64,000 bases of DNA from Moniliophthora roreri. Lineage: Eukaryota; Basidiomycota; Agaricomycetes; Agaricales; Marasmiaceae. The position numbers and the translations under genes were made by a program. The DNA is taken from assembly GCA_001466705.2 (NCBI GenBank), contig LATX02000024.1, positions 462,477-526,476 on the forward strand, read 5' to 3'. Below, piece after piece: positions 44,952 through 56,700 of the stretch. The first letter of the stretch is position 1; the number at the start of each line of letters is the position of its first letter. A model generated the notes under the pieces. The model saw only the letters and a list, made by a program, of their open reading frames with translations, had not been told where the DNA came from and searched no databases.

Positions 44952-46268
44952 ATGAAGCTCACCACTGCATCTTTCTTCGCTCTTGTCGCAGCATCCACTA
45001 CCCTCGCTGCCCGATTCCCGCATGAGGAACGTCAAGCCCCGCCCTTGGCCACCGTATTCACGACGTGTAAAACACCCAACACGGTTGCTTTCACTTTTGT
45101 GAGTATACCTCTGTTCGACACGATTCTTCAGCTGACTCTGCTTTTCAGGATGACGGACCCTGGATCTACAGGTATGGCTAATCTCTCGTCGAACCTTTCT
45201 CCAGTGGTGACGACTGACATATTGCATCCTAGTGACGAGATCGTAGCTTTCCTCGCAAACCAAAGCGTCAAGGCTACCTTTTTCTTCAGTGCGTGACCAC
45301 TTGTTCCATTAATCTGCTTCTCCGTCTGACTACGAACCATTCTAGATGGCAATAACTGTATGTCTGTCCATCAGTCTTCCCTTCGCTTTCTTCTCGCTAA
45401 TGCATCATGTCTGATCAGATGACTGTATCTATAATCAAGATACCATGAACCGTGTCAAGAATGTTTACGGGAATGGTCATCAAGTCGCATCGCACACTTG
45501 GGCTCATGAGCATCTCACTACGCTCACTGCGACACAGAGTATGTATATTGCATCCGCTTTTTGCTGTTTTCCTAGACTCATGACCTTGACAGTCGATAGT
45601 GAGATGGCGAGAGTTGATTGTGAGTGTCTACTGGCGGGGTAGAATGCCCTCGTTGTTGACGTCTTATTTTCGCAGTGGCACTACAGAGGATCATCGGTGT
45701 TACGCCTGCCTTCATGAGACCTCGTACGTTTTCAACTATAAGTAGCCGTTAGTCGTCGTTTCTCAATGCCATTTCTCTCCAGCGTACGGTGAATATAACG
45801 ACCTAGTTCGCCAAGTCTCAGCTGCACGCGGACAGAGCTTAGTTAATTGGGATTTCGAGTAAGTGTTTCCGAGTTTGACGGGACGCTGGTCACTGACTAG
45901 AGCCAAGTTCGGGTGATTCGGTTGGTGCAACGGCTAACAAAAGCAAGGCGGACTACACTAAGGTGATTAATGATCACCCAAGTACGATTATCGCGTTGAA
46001 CCACGAGACTGTACAAAGCACTCCGTACGTCAGTGAAGATGCTGTTGGTGTTGTACTGACTTTTTTTTCTTGTAGCGAGGATGTAATCAGGACTGTCATA
46101 CCCCAGTTGAAGGCTGCAGGATATAAACTCGTCACGGTTGCAGAATGCCTTGAGATGCAGCCATACCAGAACGTTACCAATCCTCAAACGCCCGATGTGA
46201 GTCCGAATTCGGATTCTTTTGGTGTCTTCGCTCACTTTACTGGTTTACAGAGGACATGGAGGTGCTGA
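44952..46268 (+). CDS. Secreted CE4 polysaccharide (chitin) deacetylase (254 aa, 11 exons)
   Basis: Exons: 44952-45098, 45149-45171, 45233-45288, 45346-45357, 45419-45538, 45593-45619, 45676-45723, 45783-45858, 45908-46024, 46076-46196, 46251-46268; total 765 nt. A signal peptide (MKLTTASFFALVAASTTLAA) precedes the NodB domain. All five CE4 motifs are present: TFDDGP (motif 1), SHTWAH (motif 2, metal His pair), RPPYGEYN (motif 3), NWDFDSGDS (motif 4) and ALNHET (motif 5, catalytic His). The family removes N-acetyl groups from chitin or chitin oligomers at the cell wall or outside the cell. There is no GPI-anchor tail or carbohydrate-binding domain. Two broken relatives lie at 17131 and 25936. 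The last small exon is the least certain. Confidence 0.92.
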
Positions 46269-46414
46269 AGCTAGTCGCAATGAACCGATTTCTCTTTCAA
46301 GGACTTTGGAACATGGATTTTTTTTTGGAATATGGACTTCATGCGGATGCTTCTGAAGCATCGGTTGTGTTTCACATCCGATAATACACTTTTCTTGTTT
46401 GTTATTACTTATTA

Positions 46415-47342
46415 TTAATCCAACCTCTTTGTCGGACTCAGACCAAAGACCTCCCAAAACTCTCTTGCATCCAAGGCTCTACCCAACTGCTCAACCGGAC
46501 GCGGAAGCGCTCGCACGCCTTCTTCACGCATCAATTCTCGAACCCAGCCAGGCTGAGGGCCTGGATCTTCCTCGTTACCCGGATTCGATCCCCAAGCCGA
46601 GACCAACTCCCACCAATCATATACCCGCATATCACTAAGAATCCATCTTTCCCCAGAAGCCTTATCAAAATCTCCATGAACAGCGAGTATCGCACGAGCG
46701 ACGTCTTCTCCATGTATCATGTGAATACTGCCTTTATTCTTCAATACATCTTTGCTCGGCGCGACTCGGCCTACGTAGTTTCTCATTGAACGAGAGCCGC
46801 CCCATAAGCCTGCTAGATCGAAAACGGTAGTAGGAACCTCTGGGGAGAGAGCCAAGAGCTCTGATTCGGCGTCTCCTCTGTCGGAAGGATTGAGAGGACT
46901 GTGTCGGTCGAACCATTCATGAGTAGTAGGTTTGGTTGGATTGGCGTTTCGACGGCCTGATTCCTATACCATGACGTGTTAGATACCGCTAGCTGAACGA
47001 GAGTATATATCACAAACGTACACCCCACACCGTCGTTGCACCCAACTGAATAAACCCCGCTTTCAACTCTTTATCCTTCCTCGTCTTGTTATACATCCTC
47101 ACGAGCCTCTCTGAAGCGCCTTTCAGCGTAATCGGAAAGGTAATCAGCACCGTCTTGGCATCTGGAAGAGCTTCGTATGCTTTTGGATCCTCTGATTCGG
47201 GGTCAAAGGTGAATGGGACGGTATCATTGGATCCAGAACGGGATGTTGCTGCATAGGAGAGCTGACGACGTTGACAGAGAGGGATGAGGAAGGTTGATGT
47301 CCAGCCTGCGCCGAGAATGAGGATGTCGACGGTAACTTGCAT
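46415..47342 (-). CDS. Rossmann-fold NAD(P)-binding (SDR/epimerase-like) protein, 289 aa
   Basis: Two exons, 47342-47022 and 46963-46415, with a 58 nt intron (donor gtacgt). The N-terminus VDILILGAGWTSTFLIPLC holds the glycine-rich dinucleotide loop of a Rossmann fold. Later landmarks: KTVLITFPITLKGASERLV, IQLGATTVWG, TVFDLAGLWGGSRS and KGSIHMIHGEDVARAILAVH, as in atypical SDRs related to NAD-dependent epimerases. The classical YxxxK pair is not evident, so the reaction cannot be named. Cytosolic by lack of targeting signals. It converges on the CE4 gene (147 bp between stops). Confidence 0.8.
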
Positions 47343-48104
47343 CGCAGTCGTGGATCAAAAAAGAGAGAGAGAGAGGAATTGAGAATTTCCGGAGGTTGTC
47401 GCGATTTTCCGTCCCGTGCGCGTCATGGGCCGATAGGATAAATCGGACATCGCGTCGTCGATTTTCTTCGGAGTTTGAATTTTCTCACACCGTAAGCGGT
47501 TCGTAGCACCCTGCCAGCATCATCGAGATGTTTCAAGTCATTTTTCGTCCCAGCCGGCCAGATAAAAATGCGTCAAGGGGATAGCTCTCGATCGGAGAAA
47601 AGAAAGTGACTAAGTATTGGAGGTTGAATGTTGAAGGCGAGCTAGACAGGCTGGTCAGCACTTTCTTTGGCTATGGTCGACAAGGACACGTACCCGGCCT
47701 GTACAGGGTATCGTCTTAGTGGAGAGGCCTTCCTAGTGTTTTCATTTGGAGAACATGCATTCAACGACGACCCAAACAGAGTTGGAATGGGTTCCCACCC
47801 CATCGTATGTCTTGAACCCCCAGTGCGACCAAGTGGCATCTGGCCCTGAAGTGTTCGAAGTTCTTGATGGTTGAAAAGGTGAGTCTCGAAGCCAATTCAA
47901 ACCCAACATCGAACTCACCCTATTTCAGGGTCCGTCTCATATTCAGCTTGTAGTGCCATTTACCGTGGACACTTGTTGAAATATTATTCATCCAGGCTGT
48001 ATTATACAACGATTCGTACCTTAAATATCTTCTACCTTTAACTAAGATGGAGAATAAGTAACAGTGATACGGAGGATACGCCGAGGTACACGAATAACCA
48101 CAGA
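47343..48104. other. Intergenic between Rossmann-fold and F-box genes
   Basis: No supported gene. A GA-rich run (about 47360-47375) lies just upstream of the 47342 start. Confidence 0.6.
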
Positions 48105-49697
48105 TTAAGAAACCGGTACATACGAAACACTGATTTGCATACCTACATCTCTAAAACACTCGAAAGAGCTAAACAACCCACGAGCCGCTTCCGAGTCATG
48201 CCCAATCAGCTTCAGCGTGAGGGTCCGCAAACATTGCACACCAATCTCCAAAGCAAACTCTCTGTCAGGCAGCCATCTCGTAGCTACTGCATTCGAAAGC
48301 GCTGCGTGATCTGGAGCGCAAGGGTGGACCGTCAGCACGAGATCCGTAAGGCGAGGGAGAAATTGGCCGCGCGGTGACGGGGTTGCATGGTCAATGGAAA
48401 GGTGGTTCAGGAAGGTCGAGCTGACAATCCTATTTGGACGTGTTGACGCTGAAGTCTGTCCAAAGTAATACTCCTCGACAGAAAGACTTTGAAGTGTCGG
48501 AAGTAGTTGAAGCAGGCTTATAGTCTGCTCGTCGCTAATGCGCAGCCATTTGAGACTGAGCGAAGTGAGGGAACACGATGATCGGACGAAAAAGTCCTGT
48601 ACAGGCTGTTCGTCCCAGTCTGTCCAGTCTATAGGGTCCGTAGGCCCTCGACCCTCGAGCTGCATGGAGGAGAGGTGTGGTAGGGTGAGGGCTTGATATA
48701 CAGCGGATACATCTGCCTGTTTGATAGCCACCACATGCAGATTTTCGATGCTATTGACTATACGTCCCTCGTAATGAGGCTGATCGCCAACGCAGAAGAG
48801 CTTTGCGTCTCGTATATTGCGGCATAACGAGAGTTGTGATAATGCTTCCTGGGAGTCCGTGTTGCGAAAGGTGATGGTCCGAATTTGATGCCATGGGAAG
48901 ATGAAATGTGCGTAGAACTCATACTGACAAAAGAATGTGGCAGTATGAAGGACAGGGCACTCCTGGAAGGCATCAAAGACCTCGAAAGCGGTGTCGTCGT
49001 ATACCCAGACCTGAAGGTCCAAGTACTCAAGTAGAGGGAGCTTCCCACGAATGGCGTCAAGCCCAAAGTCCCGTGCTGTGCTCGTTTCCAAACTGAGCTG
49101 GAGTGATTTCCACCGCGAGGACGTCGAAATCAAAGCATTGACAAAGGCCACAAGCTGGAATGTTGGCAATAACTGCTCCATATTCAAGGAAAGCGTCAAG
49201 GGTTGCGAGCGAGATCGTAATATGAAAATCTGGGCGATGCGATCCAACATGCTATAGTCGTCGGGATCCCACCAATCGGTAATGATGTCAATGGATGCCC
49301 ATAGAGATGGGGTAGAGAGTAGGATCTCCCTCCAACGCCCACATACCATGGATAATACCATTGCAGGCGGAGGCTCTTCAGGTGTGAGTACATTCCGCTC
49401 GCAGCAATAGCCGAAGATGGATGCGAGGATCTCCGGGGGAAGCCGGTGAACGGGCGACAGTAAAAACCGATATTTTTCCGCCATTTTCTTCATGTTATTC
49501 CGCCTACTCTCGAGAGCCATGATGGCTGCTTTGTGCTGATTGATCTCGGCTTCATATGACCGTATGTCCCGCTCGACGTCGTTTAAATATTGAGTGATGA
49601 CGTTTCTGCTGTCTGGAGAAACTGTGGTACGAAGCAGCCTTTGGACTTCCAGGGCACGATTGGAGGTAGCGAGACGTTTTGAGGGGGGAAAATCCAT
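48105..49697 (-). CDS. F-box protein with leucine-rich C-terminal region (530 aa)
   Basis: Single exon with no lesion. Residues about 45-75 form a helical, charged stretch (NDVERDIRSYEAEINQHKAA) of the coiled-coil type seen in Agaricomycete F-box proteins. Then comes the F-box core LSPVHRLPPEILASIFGYCC. The rest is irregular leucine-rich (ISDEQTISLLQLLPTLQSLS and others). F-box proteins bind Skp1 and bring targets to an SCF ubiquitin ligase; the target is unknown. Agaricomycetes carry large F-box families, and two broken relatives are here (6464-6769 and 53022-53790). Confidence 0.9.
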   Translation of the reverse strand: MDFPPSKRLATSNRALEVQRLLRTTVSPDSRNVITQYLNDVERDIRSYEAEINQHKAAIMALESRRNNMKKMAEKYRFLLSPVHRLPPEILASIFGYCCERNVLTPEEPPPAMVLSMVCGRWREILLSTPSLWASIDIITDWWDPDDYSMLDRIAQIFILRSRSQPLTLSLNMEQLLPTFQLVAFVNALISTSSRWKSLQLSLETSTARDFGLDAIRGKLPLLEYLDLQVWVYDDTAFEVFDAFQECPVLHTATFFCQYEFYAHFIFPWHQIRTITFRNTDSQEALSQLSLCRNIRDAKLFCVGDQPHYEGRIVNSIENLHVVAIKQADVSAVYQALTLPHLSSMQLEGRGPTDPIDWTDWDEQPVQDFFVRSSCSLTSLSLKWLRISDEQTISLLQLLPTLQSLSVEEYYFGQTSASTRPNRIVSSTFLNHLSIDHATPSPRGQFLPRLTDLVLTVHPCAPDHAALSNAVATRWLPDREFALEIGVQCLRTLTLKLIGHDSEAARGLFSSFECFRDVGMQISVSYVPVS

Positions 49698-50380
49698 GGT
49701 TTGCAGTGGTAAAATGACCTGCCGGCATTCAGAAGATCAGGCTGAGAAATAAACTTGAATATTAACTTCTACTCACCTTTCTGCCGAAGAAGAAAAGGCC
49801 AAGAGGTAAGGGGCAGTCTGTCACAGCGTTGTCACACTCAACCTCCCCCCCTCCAACACACCACGCATGCACGGAAGCTTTTGGATACGCTCTCAGAGTC
49901 TAGGCTTGTCGAAATGTACGCGACATGGGGCCCAGAGTGGCCAGCCCAGCGACTATTGCTCCTGCCGGCTCAAGGATCTTGATATACAAGAACGACGTCC
50001 CGACGAAAATGGTATGTGAAGATTCAGCATAACACGACACCTAAAAAAACTAACATTCAAGGTCCTGATAGGCAGCTAGGCTAGTGGTGGCTAGAGCGTC
50101 GGATTAATTCAACAGCTTCAAGTGCCATTTCAGGAAGTACATATGTTTGGTCGCGGCCACGACGATTCTGTTTGACTCAGCGTTGAAGGAATGACCAGCC
50201 AGGTGTGTTCTTTCGTTTGATGGAATTTGCTGGTATCTATGCTCAATTGCTTTTAGGACTCGGAACTGCCAACCCCTGCCAATGTTCGTGCCCTATGCAG
50301 GAAAACAAAATATCTTGCTCATTGAAATCATCACACAGGCTCCAGCACCCACTCAGACCAAGTTCTCCTCGCAGGCATTC
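49698..50380. other. Intergenic between F-box and DUF6535 genes
   Basis: Divergent promoter region for the two genes. Short open frames show no family signature. Confidence 0.55.
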
Positions 50381-52424
50381 ATGGCATCAGCATCAACCTC
50401 ACAGCTAGATAATGCAGCTGAAGGAGTTGGCGGAAGGAGCAGGCCTACACTTGATGAATCATGGGAGAAGGTGTTGAAACAGGTTGCGAGATATGATGAT
50501 GATATGGTGAAGAATTGGAGAGACGATATTGATACTCTCCTGGTTTTCGTGCGTTCAGTCGCTTCTATTTGGGCTATACGCTTACTCACCGAAATCTGCA
50601 AAGGCCGGTCTCTTCTCCGCCGTCATAACAGCATTTATCATCGAATCGTACCAATGGCTCTCGGAAGACCCTGCAGACACTACAGTAGCTCTCCTCACCC
50701 AGATGGTCCTAATACAACTCAATGCAACTCAGACTATCCTCCTAGAGCGTAAAGAGTTCGAACCGGACACATCATCGATTCGTATCAACTGCTTTTGGTT
50801 CCTTAGTCTCATTTTCAGTCTCACATCAGCCTTGTTCGGCCTCTTGTGCAAACAGTGGGTACGAGAGCATCAGCGCGATACGCACACACGCACACCAGGA
50901 GAGGCATTGGCATTGCGCCAGCTACGCCGAGAAAGCTTCGAGAAGTGGGGCGTCTCGTCATTCTTGTCAGCGCTACCTATCCTCCTCGAAGTTGCGTTGT
51001 TGTTGTTTTTTGTCGGCGTCTTGGATCTACTGTGGAACCGCCACCACATTCCTTTCGCCCTCATGCTTAGCGCAGGGCTGTATTTCGCCACCGCGCTCCT
51101 GCCGACTTTGACGCTACCGGCAGATCAGTGGTGGCAGATGCAGAGGCGGAAGTTCGATGAGCTGACGTACCAATTCATATGCCCCTACAAGTCTCCACAA
51201 GCATGGGCGGTCTACCGTCTCTCACGCGTGTTGATACGTCCACTGTTCAACTTCCGGTCCGTGCGTTCCTTTATGCGTACGCGAGCCAAGGGTTTGAATG
51301 ACCATATATGGAACCCGTGCATCGACTGGTCCTCAGTTGATCATCGAGCGATCAGGCGTTTTGACGAGCACCCCGACCCATTCTCAAACTCGGATCCCTT
51401 CAATCTGAACGTATATGAACTGCGTGCTCTTGAATGGGTAGTCACTATGCTCCAGGATAGCCCGTCAATGCTGCCTCACCTACAGAACGTTCTAGGAACG
51501 ATACCTCCTTCGGTCGCAATGTCTGCGATATGCGGTGAATGGAACCTCATAATGTGGGGAGACGTATCACAGGCAGATGTCATGCTTCGGCTGAAAGATC
51601 GAGCTGCATTCCGTCAATCCTATTCAGAGAGAGAACGACACTATATCATGAAAGCACCTTCACCAACCATCCGTCGGCCCGCTCTTCATGAACAGGAAGG
51701 GATTAGATTATCGTTCTGTCATCATTTCTGGTTGGCAATGGCACGCAGAGCCGACCTTATCGATGACCTAGACATGCTCCTTCGTTCAATCAGATGGGCA
51801 ACTCTGGATCTGCAACGATCTACAGAGCTTCGTTTTGTCGTACCATTCCCCGTTGTCGATATACTATGGACCCACGAAGACTCAGCAGTTCGAAAGCAGA
51901 GTCTGTCTCTGCTAGCCTTCTTTGAAGATGCATGGAGAACACATCCCTCGTATAACGATCACCGACACGACCGCGAGCGCTTGGCTTTTATTGTTGCCCT
52001 ATCACGGCACATTAACAGGACGGACTGCAGCTCAGTGTTGCTAACCAGCAAGCGTGGTCAACAGTTCGTGGGCTTCATTCACAATCAGATCGTATGTCGG
52101 GACATGCATTCACCAATATCTTCCCGGGAAACTGCCCTGCGCAGAACGTTGATGTCGGAGTGGATCAGAGCGACGGAACGAGTTCAACAAGTTGGGAGCC
52201 TCTCACCAGATTACTTTGCGCCCATTCCTGGTCCGCAGGTGCTGACACCCGCTTCAGCTTGTGTCCAAGATTCATCTGGGATTCGGTACTCGATTGATAC
52301 GGTTATCCCAGAATCTACTTCGGAGCAGTGTCGTGCTCTGAAAGTCGGAAATCCTGCAGAGGACAGTCATGGACAGGCGGAGAGGCCGTGTAGCCAGATT
52401 GATGACGTTGGGGGTGCCGTGTAA
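50381..52424 (+). CDS. DUF6535 multi-pass membrane protein (662 aa, 2 exons)
   Basis: Exons 50381-50548 and 50604-52424 (intron gtgcgt...aaag, phase 0). I chose the ATG at 50381 (MASASTSQLDNAAEG) because family members start near here; an in-frame ATG at 50282 would add 33 residues. The domain reads ESWEKVLKQVARYDDDMVKN, then AGLFSAVITAFIIESYQWL (helix 1), INCFWFLSLIFSLTSALFGL (helix 2), KQWVREHQRDTHTRTPGEAL, ILLEVALLLFFVGVLDLLW (helix 3) and a fourth helix (SAGLYFATALLPTLTL), then ELTYQFICPYKSPQAWAVY. The long C-terminal half is soluble-looking. This family is expanded in Agaricomycetes and its function is unknown. A broken copy of the C-terminal half lies at 62772-64000. Confidence 0.9.
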
Positions 52425-53021
52425 TAGTATTGTCATACACGCTCATCGGCACCCAGACGCTATACATACCAACCAATCACTATACTTACGTTGAAGATTA
52501 GCGTTATAAATATACACGGTAGTAGACAGTGTAAACAGCAAAGTTCTGCCTCGTCACAGAAGGACTGCAACTTAAGTCCGAGGAGTCAGGACGCCTGAAG
52601 ACCTCGGGACGCCAGGACCTCGTGATCTTGTTTTCTTCCTTTTGCTACCCAACTGCTGTTCGAACTGTTGACCGATATTAATTAGTGTAACGGGTTAGTG
52701 GTCAGACATCTCGAATTCCGAAGCGTGGTCTAATTTTTTCGATAGCCTGGCTGTGGTCAATGTTAACAGATCACTCAACTAATGAAATTAATGAAAGACG
52801 AGACGATGGATCTAACGTTACTGTCTCATGGCGATTAGTGATCCTCACGTATCGCTGCAAGCGCAACGGGCTAGCACTTTTCACCTCGTCCACCGCCTTC
52901 GATGACGTTACTGATGGTCCGCGGGCGTTGGAGGGAGACTTTACTCTCTACCCCGTATTCGGTCGTCCTTTGGCATCAATTCCGTCATCTTGTAACCCCA
53001 AAGAACCTATATTAAACCGCA
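52425..53021. other. Intergenic with no supported gene
   Basis: Follows the DUF6535 stop. Nothing recognised; the right end merges into the F-box pseudogene. Confidence 0.5.
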
Positions 53022-53790
53022 TTGTGCAACTTGATATGGCCACGCTCGAACCCTTTGATGCTCTCCTTGGATATGGAGTACCTCGCATCCATGCCAGAAC
53101 TTAAGGCGATCATACATTCTTTAGTTGCAATGTCCCCACGATGGCTTTCCCTTGAATTCAATTTTAGGACGAGAAGGGTTAGGGAATCAGGGTTGTATTT
53201 GACTCGCGGGAAGCTACCGCTCCTGGAATTCCTGGGGTCCCTCAAGTCTGGGTGCATGACAACGTTGATTTCCAGGTATTCAATCTCTTCCGAGTATCCG
53301 GCTCTTCATACAGCTGCACTTTCCTCCGACTATCACATCTACTGACTCTTTGCCTTTCTACTATGGCATCAAATCAGGACAATCACCTTTTGCGACGCGT
53401 CGGAGGGACGAGAAGCGCTCACACAACAACAGTTGTGCGGCGAGACACGATGTTCGTGTGTGTTGGCGATCAACCGCACTACACAGAGCGCTGCATCGTC
53501 AACAACATTCAGAATTTGCATTGGCTTCTCCCGTCAAGGGCTGCATTTGTACAACTGTAATACGACACAATGCATCTGCATTTCCACCTTTCGGTCCTGA
53601 AACAGCACTTGCTATACGTACGTACCAGTGATGTGGCGACACTAACGTCAAGGAGTTTCGGATGCGATTTGGGGAGGGGCAAATATTGCCTGCTCTGTTG
53701 CCACTGAAACCGATATTGTCCTCGGCCCTTGGAGCTCTCGGAGAGCTTGCTCCTCGGCATCCGTGCAGTGATCCACATTCTTACCAACTG
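53022..53790 (+). pseudogene. F-box/LRR pseudogene fragment
   Basis: Matches the middle of the intact F-box protein: RSNPLMLSLDMEYLASMPEL aligns with RSQPLTLSLNMEQLLPTFQL, RGKLPLLEFLGSLK with RGKLPLLEYLDLQV, and VCVGDQPHYTERCIVNNIQN with FCVGDQPHYEGRIVNSIEN. The matches lie in different frames, and neither the F-box nor the start is present, so the fragment is dead. Confidence 0.75.
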
Positions 53791-56700
53791 GTACTGCTTC
53801 TTAATTTAATTGGGGTCTAGGTTTTCTGTGCACGTTTTCAACTTTTGAGTTGGTTCATAATTACTGATTGCTGTTTTTGTTCTCTTTTTTGGGGCATGAT
53901 CATGGGCGCCGGGCTCTTGCCTTTCAAATCCACGACTGGTTGTTTCTCTCTTGCATTTTGGCAGATTCATCGATTTTCTCTTGTATTCGTCGGTTTTTCG
54001 GGGAACGGGAAACGACGCACCGTCGACCGAGTTGGAGTTCCTTATAATGCCATAAACCAAGGTATTATGGGTGGTGAAGGTGTAGCAAAACAGGCTGCAG
54101 GGTCTCAGATATCTCATGGTTGGTATCGGACTTTTCTGACCAAGGTTGGCAATGGCAACCCAAGCTTCAGGTTCCCAGTGTCCATCTAGCACCAAGTGCG
54201 GCTCGCAACGTTATGATTAAGGTACTTTTCAATTCCTGTGCGATTCGTATCAGTAATTATCTCCTCCCGGAATAAAGAGACTCGGAGTGATTAGCATCGC
54301 AGTGCCAAACCATTCAAGACGTTTTGATATGAGACTCTGGAAATCATCTGCTGACAAGAAAGAGTTAGCGAAAAGTGTGGATGTGGGGTTCGTGAAAGGG
54401 TCCAGCGCTGGCAGCACAGGCGCTTGAGTTTCGGGGTAGGGCGGCGCGAAAAGGAAAAAGCATACAGGGTGGGTTTCCAATTTTTCTCGGAGAATATCTG
54501 TCCATTGATATGCCAGGACACATCAATGTACTGAATCACACTGGGATAAATGAAATCATACAAGTAATTGTGTCGTATGATGTCCAGCGTATGGGAAAGC
54601 GCCTTCACAGAGCTGAATGATGCAAGTTATCAAACCTCGACCGTGTCTCAAAAGGCGCACGTCCCGATTGGTAATATCCTCCTAGCCACGCTAACTCCAA
54701 CAATAGATAAGACCAACAATAGATAAGACCAAGGAAACGTGGTATTCAGAAGGCCTCCAACTCGCGGGAGCCTCTAGGACACAAGTTCTATCTTACGACG
54801 AGAAGGCGTATGTCTGTATCACAGAACTCACCAAACAACGTTCTCCGTTGTGATACAGACAGAGCGCGTCGAACGCCAGCCACAAATTTTATCCTGTAGG
54901 AAGAAAGAATCAGGTTGGGGGACTCCAAAATCAGATAATAGTTGCATACTTTCTCGTTGCGATTGAGGAATCTCTCCTCTTCCTTACCTCATACCGCTCT
55001 GAACGATGATGAAAACAGGCTTCCAATTTAAATGCTGAGCTCCTTAGATGGTGGATGAAACATTGATAATGACGCAGGGTCATGAAAAGGGCTGACTGGC
55101 GACATCCAGAAGGGACGGAGGGCTGTTGTGACTCATCACAGAAAGGTCAAAGCCACGGCAACGGAGTAGGTCCCTCGGATCTTCACGGAGGCAACTGGAG
55201 CCAAGCGAAAAAAGGGCAACAAAGCGGATGGCATGGGAATTGCTGGGTGAAACAAGGAATATCAGGCATGTTGATGGAGCCAACGGTAGGAAGTATATAC
55301 TTGCCGATGGGAGCTAGTGAATCATATCTTCTGATTACTCAAGGTACGTAACAACAATCTGAATTGCTTGTCATGATATTTGTGGAGAGGCGTACGCGAC
55401 GACTAGTCGAGAATGAGACCGGTAGGATATTCATTCTCCTCAGAAGACTGAGGGAATGCACTGTAGAGAAAATTTAGGATCGGGATGGGAATGTAGACAA
55501 GTTGAACACACGCACATAAATCGTCTGAGACTAATCCAAACCTGCTTTTATATACACCCCACACAAGTGATTCTGCTGCTCCATGCTGGGTCCATTTGAG
55601 GGTGAAGCCATCAGAACGACAACGCCAATGCCCTATCACTAGATATTTCAGGGAAGAAGTTGTGATGATGAAACTCGGTGATTCGTCACAAACGTCTTCA
55701 TCACAACCTAATACCAAAATAATTCCGCGAATTCGTATTTTAGCCTCCTCGAATCGTCGCTAAGATTGCAAAATTGACAACGTACCCTGGTTAGCATACC
55801 CAAGTTCGCGGGACGGATCAATACTGTCGAATACCACGATACTACTGTGTATACCAGAAATAAGGATATGAAGCGACATCTTACTGCACTTTTCACATAT
55901 GAATATCAACACAGGGGCGGACAGGAAGTTCAGGGTGCGTCTGTAACACAAAACCATATCTGCTGGAGGTTCAAGAATATGATTGCCATTGGACTCGGTG
56001 GTCATAAAGGGGTACTGTAAATTCTAAAAAAACCTAAAACAGTCATACAAAAGGTAAGCGAAGGTAGTTACTAACGAATATGGTACTCACCTTGACGTGC
56101 AATAAGTCTGAGACTGGTGATAGACTGTAGACAACATCACTCCAACCCTCGATTTACTTCGTCCCGCCGCGTGGGACCACTATGGAACAATAGTCCTAAA
56201 TCCGACCAGTCTTGCCTCAAAAGGGCGTGGTGCTTTGGATGTTGAACGTTGAAGCCTGAGGGCAGCTCTTGAACTTCATGTCAATTGCAGAAGTGAAGTC
56301 GCATTTTAATGGAGCTATGGTTGAGAGCCGTGCTCGTCGATAATGTTGATGGCATGGGAAAGCCATTTTCATCGGTTGAGATGTTTTCCACGAAGATAGA
56401 GATACCGCATGCTCGTGTTCGTATCGAAGGAAAGATTAGAACAGAGAAATATGATGATTAGTTGAGAATATCGAGTGACAGAATGAAAGAGAAGGAAGCG
56501 AATCGAAGTCAACGCCGCATCTGGAGCATCGGCCAGCTTCCTGAGATGCCGTATTTGTCGTACCGGCAACGTTTGCGCAACTTGTTTACGATCCACCATC
56601 CTTGCATAACCCTCCGTATCCATTCCTTGTAATTTCATCCACAGACAATCTACGGGAATTGATTCGTGCCCGTCTCATCAACGGCAAGGGTCTGATTTGT